Part shown: positions 1-6,061 of the stretch, piece after piece
How the letters are laid out: every line of letters starts with the position of its first letter
Numbering within the stretch: position 1 is the first letter of the stretch
Virus record (IMG/VR): IMGVR_UViG_3300002132_000386
Location: 1-25,034 of that record
DNA length: 25,034 bases
DNA from: a virus
Direction: 5' to 3' (one strand)
Made by a program: the position numbers and the translations under genes
The notes under the pieces: model-generated
Seen by the model: only the letters and a program-made list of their open reading frames with translations
The model's database searches: none
Told to the model about the DNA's origin: nothing

Positions 1-42
1 CAGATTACCGGCTGTAGTTTGTCACCCGGTTCTGCCAATTTA

Positions 43-70
43 CGGGAATATCCGGGAATATCCGGGAATA
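43..70 (+). repeat. Three phased direct repeats CGGGAATA, 10-bp period
   Basis: CGGGAATA occurs at 43-50, 53-60 and 63-70, exactly one helical turn apart, so a protein reading them would sit on one face of the DNA. A reverse-complement copy of CCGGGAATA lies at 1912-1920, between the repressor gene and ner. In Mu, transposase and repressor recognise related sites both at the ends and at the internal operator/enhancer, so a shared binding role is plausible. The role is inferred; the repeats are seen directly. Confidence 0.6.
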
Positions 71-214
71 GGTGAAAACTGCGAATATTCAACGGGATAG
101 AACGCGGGTAATCGGAATTGCTGCCCGGAGAGATTTTGCCAACTTCTGCTAAAAATGGGCGAACCGACAAACGCAGGGCAAAAACGACCTCACCTTCAAA
201 TGGCCTTCAAAAAT

Positions 215-256
215 GGTTTGAGAATCGCTCAAACCCCTTTCAATCCGGGTTTGAGA
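215..256. repeat. GGTTTGAG repeats: one inverted pair plus a direct copy
   Basis: GGTTTGAG at 215-222 faces its exact complement CTCAAACC at 228-235 across a 5-base spacer. A further direct copy lies at 248-255. GGTTTGAGA is identical at 215-223 and 248-256. This looks like a protein-binding cluster, either transposase end-binding or repressor sites. It could also form a small hairpin, but no T-run follows. Confidence 0.5.
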
Positions 257-309
257 CTTTGTGGAACGCAACGAGAAAACAACTCTGATCTGGCCAAAAA
301 TCCAAAATC

Positions 310-440
310 AGGTTGGAACTTCGGGCCAACCTATACAAAAGTGCCAGTCGAAAAACAGTGAAATGGCGTAAATTCAACGAGATGCCGGTTCCAACCTAGT
401 TTTTCTGACCACACTGAAGGGAAGGAATAGGTTGGAACCG
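310..440. repeat. TAGGTTGGAACCG inverted repeat cluster
   Basis: A 13-base word TAGGTTGGAACCG is present at 428-440 on the plus strand and as its exact complement at 386-398. A 10-base match (AGGTTGGAAC) lies at 310-319 and an 8-base inverted match (CCAACCTA) at 326-333. The four copies form two inverted pairs, one facing inwards and one outwards, just beyond the end of the minus-strand lysogeny genes. Candidate binding sites for transposase or another phage DNA-binding protein; function not shown by the sequence. Confidence 0.55.
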
Positions 441-473
441 CCTATTTCCGTTTCAAGCAGTCGACCAAGGCAT

Positions 474-935
474 TTATTCAGCCGTGCTGTCGACTTTGAC
501 ACCTAATTGTGAAAAGTCGGATTTGAGATTGTACCCCGTATAACTGCACAATGATTTACCACGGATCGATGCGCCAAAATCATTCGTGGCCTCGTAGCTC
601 AGAACCCCCTCCCATTCCCACAGCCCGCCCATTTTCTCATCGCGCTCCATCCACTTTTCAACGACATTGGTGATATCCTTCACTTTTCCTTCCCCGATAA
701 CTTGAACTTCTCGAACATATCGATCTCTCACCTCTGCAAGGGGAACACGTCTCACGTTCTCAACATAGCTTGAGAACTTGTAAGAGGCCGGGGAGTTGAA
801 ACGGTCTATCAATATGTCCTCACAAGCCACAAGGAGTGGTGGGCGAAATGGCCAAGCTTCTTTCTTCCACGCCCAGGCAAAATAGCCTGCAGCAGCGAAC
901 ACTCCAATTCCCAACAAATAACCTACAACTCTCAT
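474..935 (-). CDS. Membrane-anchored lysogeny-module protein of unknown function
   Basis: 153 residues. Residues about 3-23 form a single hydrophobic helix followed by two lysines, so the protein is probably anchored in the inner membrane with a soluble domain of about 130 residues. I do not recognise a named family. A segment around residues 38-52 (CEDILIDRFNSPASY) resembles a pattern seen in small uncharacterised secreted or anchored proteins, but that is not a functional call. The gene starts 24 bases after the repressor stop, on the same strand, so both are probably made in the lysogen. That position is typical of lysogenic-conversion or superinfection-exclusion genes. The Shine-Dalgarno sequence is weak, suggesting low expression or translational coupling. 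Confidence 0.75.
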   Translation of the reverse strand: MRVVGYLLGIGVFAAAGYFAWAWKKEAWPFRPPLLVACEDILIDRFNSPASYKFSSYVENVRRVPLAEVRDRYVREVQVIGEGKVKDITNVVEKWMERDEKMGGLWEWEGVLSYEATNDFGASIRGKSLCSYTGYNLKSDFSQLGVKVDSTAE

Positions 936-959
936 GAAGCCGCCCGATCAATTTTCGAA

Positions 960-1889
960 TTATCTTCTGGCCATCACACCACAAATGCGGCCAATGATAT
1001 GCACACGCTCAAGTTCGACTTCATCAGTCTGAAGTGCCTGGTTGTCAGAAATAATCCTGACTCTAGCAGGCTGCGAAAAAGGTACGCGCTGCAGGCGTTT
1101 GATCTGGGGTTCGGAGTAGCCATCGGAGATCGCATAGACAGTATCAGCGACAAGCTTCGTCTGAGCCAGATCTACGATGACCCGATCTCCTGGCTGGTAA
1201 GTTGGCTGCATTGAATCGCCGACCACTTCCATCACGATAGTGCGGCCCGCATTGGCTTCCATAACGCCCACCAAAAAAGCTTCTGGTAAAACCCACTCTG
1301 CAACCACACGGTGACCACTCATTCCGCCGTTGGAGCCAATGCTAAGCATTTGGCCAACAGAACCCTCCCCGGCACCCAAGCGTACGTCGATCTCAGGTCT
1401 TGCTCCTTGAAGGCGCGGCTTCCAAGTTTCATGCGAATAACCTTCGCCGCTCTCATCTGCATCCGGATCATATGAACTGACCAAAGTCGTTCGCGCCTGG
1501 TCAGCGGGCAGATTATTGGGAGCCTCGAAAGAAAGCACTCCACTAACAATCCAAGACAACGGCACCTCCAACGCTAAAGAAAGCCCCTCAAGAACAGTGA
1601 AAGGAACATCCTCACCGCCTGCGTACCGACGCAGTTGTTTGAATGATTTCCCGACAGCGGCTTCCAGCGATTCAACGCCAATCTTTTGTCGGCCTATGAG
1701 AATGGCATAGGCGATCCGGTCAGACACGGACAATTTTGTCCCCAGCGGAAGAATATCATCCTTCATCCACTCGCGAAATCGTTTTGAAGGGTCTTCTCCG
1801 AGACCGCTAGTTATTGTTTTTAAACGCCATTCTTTGGTGGTTTGTTTTTGGGACATATTTGACTTTACAAAGGGACATATCTGTCCCAT
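960..1889 (-). CDS. S24-type C repressor (LexA/CI-like) of the prophage
   Basis: 309 residues from the upstream start. Residues about 50-118 are helical and look like an XRE-type helix-turn-helix. The C-terminal domain (about 195-309) is a peptidase S24 fold: Ser226 in VVGDSMQPT and Lys264 in QIKRLQR are the expected Ser/Lys pair. An Ala-Gly at 173-174 (LGAGEG) lies in the linker where LexA/CI-type repressors are cut, so self-cleavage during SOS is possible but unproven. It should keep early transcription off in the lysogen. Start choice is open: ATG at 1889 has a GAGGGG Shine-Dalgarno but puts the operator palindrome inside codons 1-6. ATG at 1856 (MSQKQTT) leaves the palindrome upstream but has a weak ribosome site. 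Confidence 0.88.
   Translation of the reverse strand: MGQICPFVKSNMSQKQTTKEWRLKTITSGLGEDPSKRFREWMKDDILPLGTKLSVSDRIAYAILIGRQKIGVESLEAAVGKSFKQLRRYAGGEDVPFTVLEGLSLALEVPLSWIVSGVLSFEAPNNLPADQARTTLVSSYDPDADESGEGYSHETWKPRLQGARPEIDVRLGAGEGSVGQMLSIGSNGGMSGHRVVAEWVLPEAFLVGVMEANAGRTIVMEVVGDSMQPTYQPGDRVIVDLAQTKLVADTVYAISDGYSEPQIKRLQRVPFSQPARVRIISDNQALQTDEVELERVHIIGRICGVMARR
1850..1887. promoter_or_regulatory. Candidate repressor operator: GGGACATATCTGTCCC palindrome plus half-site
   Basis: GGGACA-TATC-TGTCCC at 1872-1887 is a perfect 6+4+6 inverted repeat. A second half-site GGGACATAT lies at 1850-1858, 22 bases (about two turns) to the left of the first half of the palindrome. The location between the divergent repressor and ner genes, overlapping a candidate rightward promoter, is that expected of a phage operator. 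Binding by the C repressor is inferred. Ner is the other candidate ligand. Confidence 0.65.
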
Positions 1890-1892
1890 TAT
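1864..1892 (+). promoter_or_regulatory. Candidate early rightward promoter (TTTACA-17-CATTAT)
   Basis: TTTACA at 1864-1869 and CATTAT at 1887-1892 are spaced by 17 bases and would start transcription about 60 bases before ner. The operator palindrome at 1872-1887 fills the spacer, so a bound repressor would exclude RNA polymerase. An alternative -35 (TTGACT, 1859-1864) has no good -10 at the right distance. Confidence 0.45.
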
Positions 1893-1920
1893 CCCCTCGT
1901 TCGCAGTTAATTATTCCCGG

Positions 1921-1941
1921 AAAAAGGGGCCTGATCGCCCC
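1921..1941 (-). terminator. Short intrinsic terminator reading leftwards, before the repressor gene
   Basis: Read on the minus strand, GGGGC-GATCAG-GCCCC is a 5-bp GC stem with a 6-base loop, followed directly by TTTTT (1925 to 1921). It would stop leftward transcription coming from inside the early operon before it enters the repressor gene. The stem is short, so efficiency is uncertain. Confidence 0.4.
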
Positions 1942-1964
1942 ACATTCCGAAACCGGAGCTTAAT

Positions 1965-2270
1965 ATGCACGGCACGACATCCAAAGTCGATCCGAAGGTT
2001 AAAGAGCAGAGCGCCATCAAGGCCCGCCTGCTCGAAGCCGGGATCACCCTCGCGGATATTGATCGCAAATATGCCCTTTCTGATGGTTCCGCACGAAACA
2101 CCATGCGCGAACCCAACATAAAAGGTGAGCGCGCAATCGCCGCTGCTCTCGGCACAAAGCCTGAATTTCTCTGGCCGACCCGTTACAGGCCATCCGGTCA
2201 GCGACGATCACCCCAGGATTGGACACGAGTTCCGACGCTGGCACAACGCCGAAACGACCGGGCTGCGTAG
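1965..2270 (+). CDS. ner: Ner-like DNA-binding protein (early transcription regulator)
   Basis: 101 residues. Residues about 13-76 match the Mu Ner / SfsB-Nlp winged-helix family: a helix-turn-helix around ITLADIDRKYALSDGSARN, then the typical KGERAIAAALG and LWPTRY segment. In Mu, Ner binds between the divergent repressor and early promoters and damps both, favouring lytic growth. It is the first gene rightward from the operator, as in Mu, with GGAG at 1955-1958 ahead of the ATG. The last 25 residues are basic and not part of the conserved domain. Family assignment is strong; exact targets are inferred. Confidence 0.88.
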   Translation: MHGTTSKVDPKVKEQSAIKARLLEAGITLADIDRKYALSDGSARNTMREPNIKGERAIAAALGTKPEFLWPTRYRPSGQRRSPQDWTRVPTLAQRRNDRAA

Positions 2271-2272
2271 AC

Positions 2273-2410
2273 ATGAAGCGCAACCCATTTTCTCCTGACC
2301 TTGACGCCAACCGACCCACGGTTCCCGCAATCGCAATTGCAGGAACTGTGGCCACAGCCTTGGCAGTTTCAATCTATGTCCTTGTGTTTTTTGTAGGAGC
2401 AATCTCATGA
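2273..2410 (+). CDS. 45-residue single-TM early peptide, unknown function
   Basis: A short frame starting two bases after the ner stop and ending with ATGA overlap to the next gene at 2407. Residues 1-15 are polar; about 18-43 form one long hydrophobic segment (TVPAIAIAGTVATALAV onward). The tight fit between two genes supports it being real, with translation coupled to ner because no clear Shine-Dalgarno is present. Not recognised; a small membrane peptide made very early after induction. Confidence 0.6.
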   Translation: MKRNPFSPDLDANRPTVPAIAIAGTVATALAVSIYVLVFFVGAIS

Positions 2411-2754
2411 ACCGTTTCAGTGAGACCGAACTTTACGATCTGACCTTCCGGGTCTGCGTTGCATCGGTCAAACAGGCATTCCCCCACATTCCGGTGGCCA
2501 ACATTGTCGACCCTCCGAAAGGCCAATTTGACGCAGCACTTGCTCGTCAAATCGCCCTGCATTTGATGGTCGCCCGGTTTGGCCTGGTCAAGCACCGCGC
2601 CGGGAAACTGGTTGGTCGTTCAAGAGACTCCGTCAACCGCGCATTGGCTGCGGTGGACAATCGTTTGGACGAGCCGGATTTCGAAGCCCAATACCGCGTT
2701 GTCGCGGAACGGGCTGAGGCCATGTTCAATGACAAATTGCGGGAGGCCGCATGA
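2407..2754 (+). CDS. DnaA domain IV-like DNA-binding protein
   Basis: 115 residues. Residues about 43-86 (ARQIALHLMVARFG, then the KLVGRSRDSVNRALAAV helix pair) resemble the C-terminal DNA-binding domain of DnaA, which recognises DnaA boxes. There is no AAA+ ATPase domain, so it cannot act as a full initiator. Homologues occur in alphaproteobacterial Mu-like phages next to ner and the transposase. It overlaps the ParB-like gene by ATGATG, so both are made together. Possible jobs are binding phage ends or competing at host DnaA sites; neither is shown. Confidence 0.7.
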   Translation: MNRFSETELYDLTFRVCVASVKQAFPHIPVANIVDPPKGQFDAALARQIALHLMVARFGLVKHRAGKLVGRSRDSVNRALAAVDNRLDEPDFEAQYRVVAERAEAMFNDKLREAA

Positions 2755-3593
2755 TGGCGATCTCCAAGCTAATACCGCTTGCCGACATCTTTGTCCCTGA
2801 ACGGCTCCGCGCTGTTGACGAAGATCACGCACTGGCCATCCAGGCGTCGATTGTCGAGCATGGTCTCCTCAATCCGATCACAGTCCGAACTACTCCAAAT
2901 GGGGAGCAGAAATACACGCTTGTCGCGGGTGCGCATCGATTGCGAGCAATCGTACATCTCGATGAGGTCGAGATCGATGTGATCGTGGTCAAGGCGGACG
3001 CTGACGAAGCGGTGCTGATCGAGATTGAAGAGAACCTTTTTCGCAACGATCTCTCGGTGCTTGATCGCGCAGTTTTCGTTCACACCTACCGAGATGTATG
3101 GGAGAAAACTCGGGGTGAAATAAATCCGAAGGGCGGCCGACCGAAAAACAGTGCCAAGTTGGCACAGTTTTCAAACTCGCCAATCGACCTCGTTGCTCAA
3201 GAGGCCGAAAATGGGTTCTCGAAAGCGTGTGCAGATCGTCTCGGCGTATCCCGCCGTGCAATCTACCGGCTTAATACAATCGCCAAAAACTTACCCAGCG
3301 AAATCCGCTCGGCGATCAGCGGAACACCGATTGCTGATAACCAGAGCCAGCTGTTGAAATTGGCCAAACTGGAGCCGGAGAAACGCAACAAAGCCCATAT
3401 TGCGATCCGTGAGAGTAAGGGCGATTTCAAAGCAACAATTGCCCTACTGGAGCCACCCGCCAGGAAGCCAGATCCGGAGATGCAAATCCTCTCTCGTCTG
3501 ATTGACAGCTGGGAACGCGCAAAGCCTTCCACCCGCAAGCAATTTCTTGCCCATGCAGAACTCGCAGCGGCACCGAAAGTCGGTGCGAAATGA
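2751..3593 (+). CDS. ParB/Srx-fold (ParB-like nuclease domain) protein
   Basis: 280 residues. Residues about 5-100 form the ParB N-terminal fold: GAHRLRA at 60-66 corresponds to the GERRYRA (box II) motif, and ENLFRNDLS at 94-102 to the ENxxRxDLS box. A helix-turn-helix (about 155-175, KACADRLGVSRRAIYRL) follows, then a helical region up to 280. No ParA partner is visible, so plasmid-style partition is unlikely. ParB-domain proteins in transposable phages sit in the early block and may mark phage DNA or assist transposition, which is inference. The ATG at 2751 overlaps the upstream stop; a second ATG at 2754 is equally possible. Confidence 0.8.
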   Translation: MMAISKLIPLADIFVPERLRAVDEDHALAIQASIVEHGLLNPITVRTTPNGEQKYTLVAGAHRLRAIVHLDEVEIDVIVVKADADEAVLIEIEENLFRNDLSVLDRAVFVHTYRDVWEKTRGEINPKGGRPKNSAKLAQFSNSPIDLVAQEAENGFSKACADRLGVSRRAIYRLNTIAKNLPSEIRSAISGTPIADNQSQLLKLAKLEPEKRNKAHIAIRESKGDFKATIALLEPPARKPDPEMQILSRLIDSWERAKPSTRKQFLAHAELAAAPKVGAK

Positions 3594-4057
3594 GTAAATC
3601 CGACCCAAATCAGCTCGGTCTGTTCGAGAACCGTGTCTATCCAGAGCGGATAGAAGTTGGCTCTGTTGATCTTGATCGCTTCCGTTCAGAAATTAAACGA
3701 GCGATGTCACGCGCAATTCGCGAGAGCGGTTATGACCGACAAACCATCGCCTTGCGCATGGCGCAGTATCTCGGACTACCAAACTTATCGAAAACCACGC
3801 TCGACGCTTACACGGCCGAAAGCAAGGACAGTCATGACATCAGCCTGTTGAGGTTCTCGGCCTTCGTTCACGCCACCGGTGCAAAATGGCTGTTTGATCT
3901 TGTCGTGTCGAAAGCAGGCATGACCGTCCTTGAGGGTTCCGAGGCCAAGCTCGCCGAAATCGCCCGCCTTGATCAGGAAAAGCGAATCATCAGTGCCGAA
4001 CTGCGCAAACTTCGCGCACGACCAGTCGAACCAAAAGGCTGGAGACGGCAATCGTGA
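3590..4057 (+). CDS. Unknown early protein directly before transposase A (probable DNA-binding)
   Basis: 155 residues, overlapping the ParB-like gene and the transposase gene by four bases each. The N-terminal LGLFEN stretch is followed by helices at about 28-62 (RSEIKRAMSRAIRESGYDR, then ALRMAQYLG) that could form a helix-turn-helix; a coiled-coil-prone basic tail covers about 120-155. I do not assign a family. Its fixed position between ParB-like protein and transposase suggests a role in transposition or early regulation. Confidence 0.65.
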   Translation: MSKSDPNQLGLFENRVYPERIEVGSVDLDRFRSEIKRAMSRAIRESGYDRQTIALRMAQYLGLPNLSKTTLDAYTAESKDSHDISLLRFSAFVHATGAKWLFDLVVSKAGMTVLEGSEAKLAEIARLDQEKRIISAELRKLRARPVEPKGWRRQS

Positions 4058-5991
4058 AACAGTTTTTCAGCCCGAAAGAGATCGCAGACGCGGCAGGAAT
4101 TTCCGAGCGCGCTGTTAACAAGATGGCTGCCAAATACCGGTGGCGACACCAAGAGGCAAAAGCCCGCAAGCGCAATGTCAGCGGCGGCGGCTGGGAGTAT
4201 CATCACTCACTTGTTCCCTCAGTGGCTCAAGCGCGGCTGGCCATGGCCCACAGCGCTCCGGCCAATGCCAACCCTGATAAGGTCAGCGTTGCAAGGTTAG
4301 AGCTCTGGGCGGTCTATGAAGGGCTTTCTCAGGATCGAAAAGCCGCCTGTGAAGCACGTTTGAATATTCTGGCGGAAGTTGCCGCATCTATCGCTGCAGG
4401 ATTGAATGAAACTGCTGCCATTGCGATGTCTGCCAGAAACCAAAACGTGAGCGCTCGCGCCATTCGCAATTGGCGCGGACGGGTTGCAGGTGTCGAACGG
4501 CAGGATTGGCTTGCGGCCCTTGCCGATCAATATAACTCAGCTTCAACTTTTGCCGCCGTCGATCTAGATGCCTGGGCAACGCTTAAGAGCGATTACCTGC
4601 GACCCGAACGACCTGCATTTTCAGCCTGCTATCGCCGCGTGAAGGAAGCGGCAAAAGAACAAGGTTGGTCACCGATACCGGCCGAGCGGGCACTTCGTCG
4701 CCGGTTTGAGGCCGAAGTCCCAAAAGCAGTTCAGACCGCCGCCCGCCAGAAAAGCGAGCGGGTCAAAAACCTCTATCCAGCTCAGCGCCGCGATCGATCC
4801 GGGCTTCACGCCATGGAAGCTGTCAATATGGACGGCCACAAGTTCGACGTGTTCGTTCAACTACCGGGCCAACCTTCGCCAACGCGCGTGATGCTGCTTG
4901 CGCTGCAAGACCTTTATTCAGGCAAGATGGTCGCATGGCGGCTCTCGCCGTCTGAGAACAAAGACACTGTTCGCCTGGTGATTGGCGATATGGTAAGTCG
5001 CCACGGCATTCCTGACAAAATACTGCTCGATAATGGTCGCGCATTTGCCTCCAAATGGATCACAGGCGGTGCGCCAAACCGGTATCGTTTCAAGGTACGC
5101 GACGAGGACCCGCGCGGTTTGCTGACAACACTCGGTGTCGAGATCATCTGGGCCACGCCCTATTCCGGCCAATCCAAACCCATCGAACGCGCTTTTCGGG
5201 ATCTGGCAGAAAACATTGCTAAGCACCCGTTTTGCTCTGGCGCTTACACCGGCAACACGCCCGACGCCAAGCCAGAGAATTACGCATCCCGCGCCGTCCC
5301 ATATGCCGAATTTTCCGCCCATGTCGACCGCATGATCGCCGAGCATAATGCTCGGCCAGGTCGCACAGCCGGAAACGCCGCAGGCCGGTCTTTTGATGAA
5401 GCCTTTTCGGCATCACTTGAAGAGCCAACAACGCTGATCCGTTGGCCGACCGAAAACCAGCGCGCACTCTGGCTGCTGGCTGGTGAACGCATCCGGGCCA
5501 AGAAGGGATCAGGCGAGATCCATATCTTTGGTAATCGCTACTGGAACAAGGCACTCAATGGCCATGCCGGAAAAAACGTCACGATCCGGTTTGATCCCGA
5601 TCATCTGACGCAGCCAATTCGCGTCTACGACGCCAATGACAATTTGATTTGTGTAGCCGATTGCATCGCTGACACCGGGTTCTTCGACACCACTGCCGCC
5701 CGCGATCATGCAGCCAAACGCAACCAACTGACCAAGGCTATCCGCGAGAGTGCGCGCCTTCATACAGAGCTTTCTCCGGATGCTCTCGCCGAAATCTATG
5801 GTGCGGGAAATTCCGCTCCGGAACCCAAACCTGAACCGCCAAAATTCAAACGTGTTGCCAATGGCCCAGCAATGCCATCCCCCCAATCTGAGTGGGATGA
5901 CCAATCAGAAGAAGCCTTCTCGCGGGCCATGCGGATGCTTGAAAAGAACGTCATCGAATTCCCCGCCAAAGGGGAAAAAACCGGCCGCTGA
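4054..5991 (+). CDS. Mu-type DDE transposase A
   Basis: 645 residues, close to Mu A (663). Residues 1-65 contain an N-terminal Mu-type DNA-binding fold (FSPKEIADAAGISERAVNKMA), and 75-240 the helical end-binding domain. The catalytic core carries the DDE triad: Asp260 (VNMDGHKF), Asp326 (ILLDNGRAFAS) and Glu378 (QSKPIERAFRDLAENI), matching the spacing of Mu A D269/D336/E392. The C-terminal part (about 455-645) is the Mu-transposase beta-barrel and tail region that contacts B. It cuts and joins phage ends for integration and replicative transposition. All key residues are intact, so the element could be active. Confidence 0.96.
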   Translation: MKQFFSPKEIADAAGISERAVNKMAAKYRWRHQEAKARKRNVSGGGWEYHHSLVPSVAQARLAMAHSAPANANPDKVSVARLELWAVYEGLSQDRKAACEARLNILAEVAASIAAGLNETAAIAMSARNQNVSARAIRNWRGRVAGVERQDWLAALADQYNSASTFAAVDLDAWATLKSDYLRPERPAFSACYRRVKEAAKEQGWSPIPAERALRRRFEAEVPKAVQTAARQKSERVKNLYPAQRRDRSGLHAMEAVNMDGHKFDVFVQLPGQPSPTRVMLLALQDLYSGKMVAWRLSPSENKDTVRLVIGDMVSRHGIPDKILLDNGRAFASKWITGGAPNRYRFKVRDEDPRGLLTTLGVEIIWATPYSGQSKPIERAFRDLAENIAKHPFCSGAYTGNTPDAKPENYASRAVPYAEFSAHVDRMIAEHNARPGRTAGNAAGRSFDEAFSASLEEPTTLIRWPTENQRALWLLAGERIRAKKGSGEIHIFGNRYWNKALNGHAGKNVTIRFDPDHLTQPIRVYDANDNLICVADCIADTGFFDTTAARDHAAKRNQLTKAIRESARLHTELSPDALAEIYGAGNSAPEPKPEPPKFKRVANGPAMPSPQSEWDDQSEEAFSRAMRMLEKNVIEFPAKGEKTGR

Positions 5992-6013
5992 GTGCTGCAT
6001 TCGGCCAAAAAAA

Positions 6014-6035
6014 TGGGCGGGGAAAACCCCACCCA
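6014..6035. terminator. Hairpin between transposase A and B genes
   Basis: TGGGCGGGG-AAAA-CCCCACCCA forms a 9-bp stem with one mismatch and an AAAA loop. On the plus strand it is followed by A residues, so it is not a classical terminator there and may act as an attenuator or mRNA stabiliser between A and B. On the minus strand it is followed by a run of seven T, which would terminate antisense transcription. Confidence 0.4.
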
Positions 6036-6061
6036 AAAACTATAGGCAAGGACAAATCTAA

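Larger units (their letters stand above)
1..473. other. Non-coding left region of the prophage with clustered short repeats (possible left end)
   Basis: No convincing gene lies in this stretch. The only open frame (155-361, plus) has repeat-rich DNA and no family resemblance. It contains three families of short repeats, listed separately. In Mu, the left end carries several transposase A binding sites and lies beyond the repressor gene, which is the position seen here. A TGTAG at 13-17 resembles the TGTA start of Mu-type ends, but no end can be proven without the matching right end and target duplication. The first bases could therefore be host DNA or phage DNA. Confidence 0.45.

Noticed and set aside
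43-70. Possible CRISPR-like repeat array
   Set aside because: Repeats are only 8-10 bases with 2-base gaps and no spacers; they fit protein-binding sites.
155-361. 68-residue plus-strand open frame in the left region
   Set aside because: It runs through repeat clusters, lacks a Shine-Dalgarno and has no family pattern; treated as non-coding end DNA.
2751-3593. ParB-like gene as evidence for a plasmid-type partition system
   Set aside because: No ParA gene and no iteron-type centromere are present, and the surroundings are purely Mu-like early genes.
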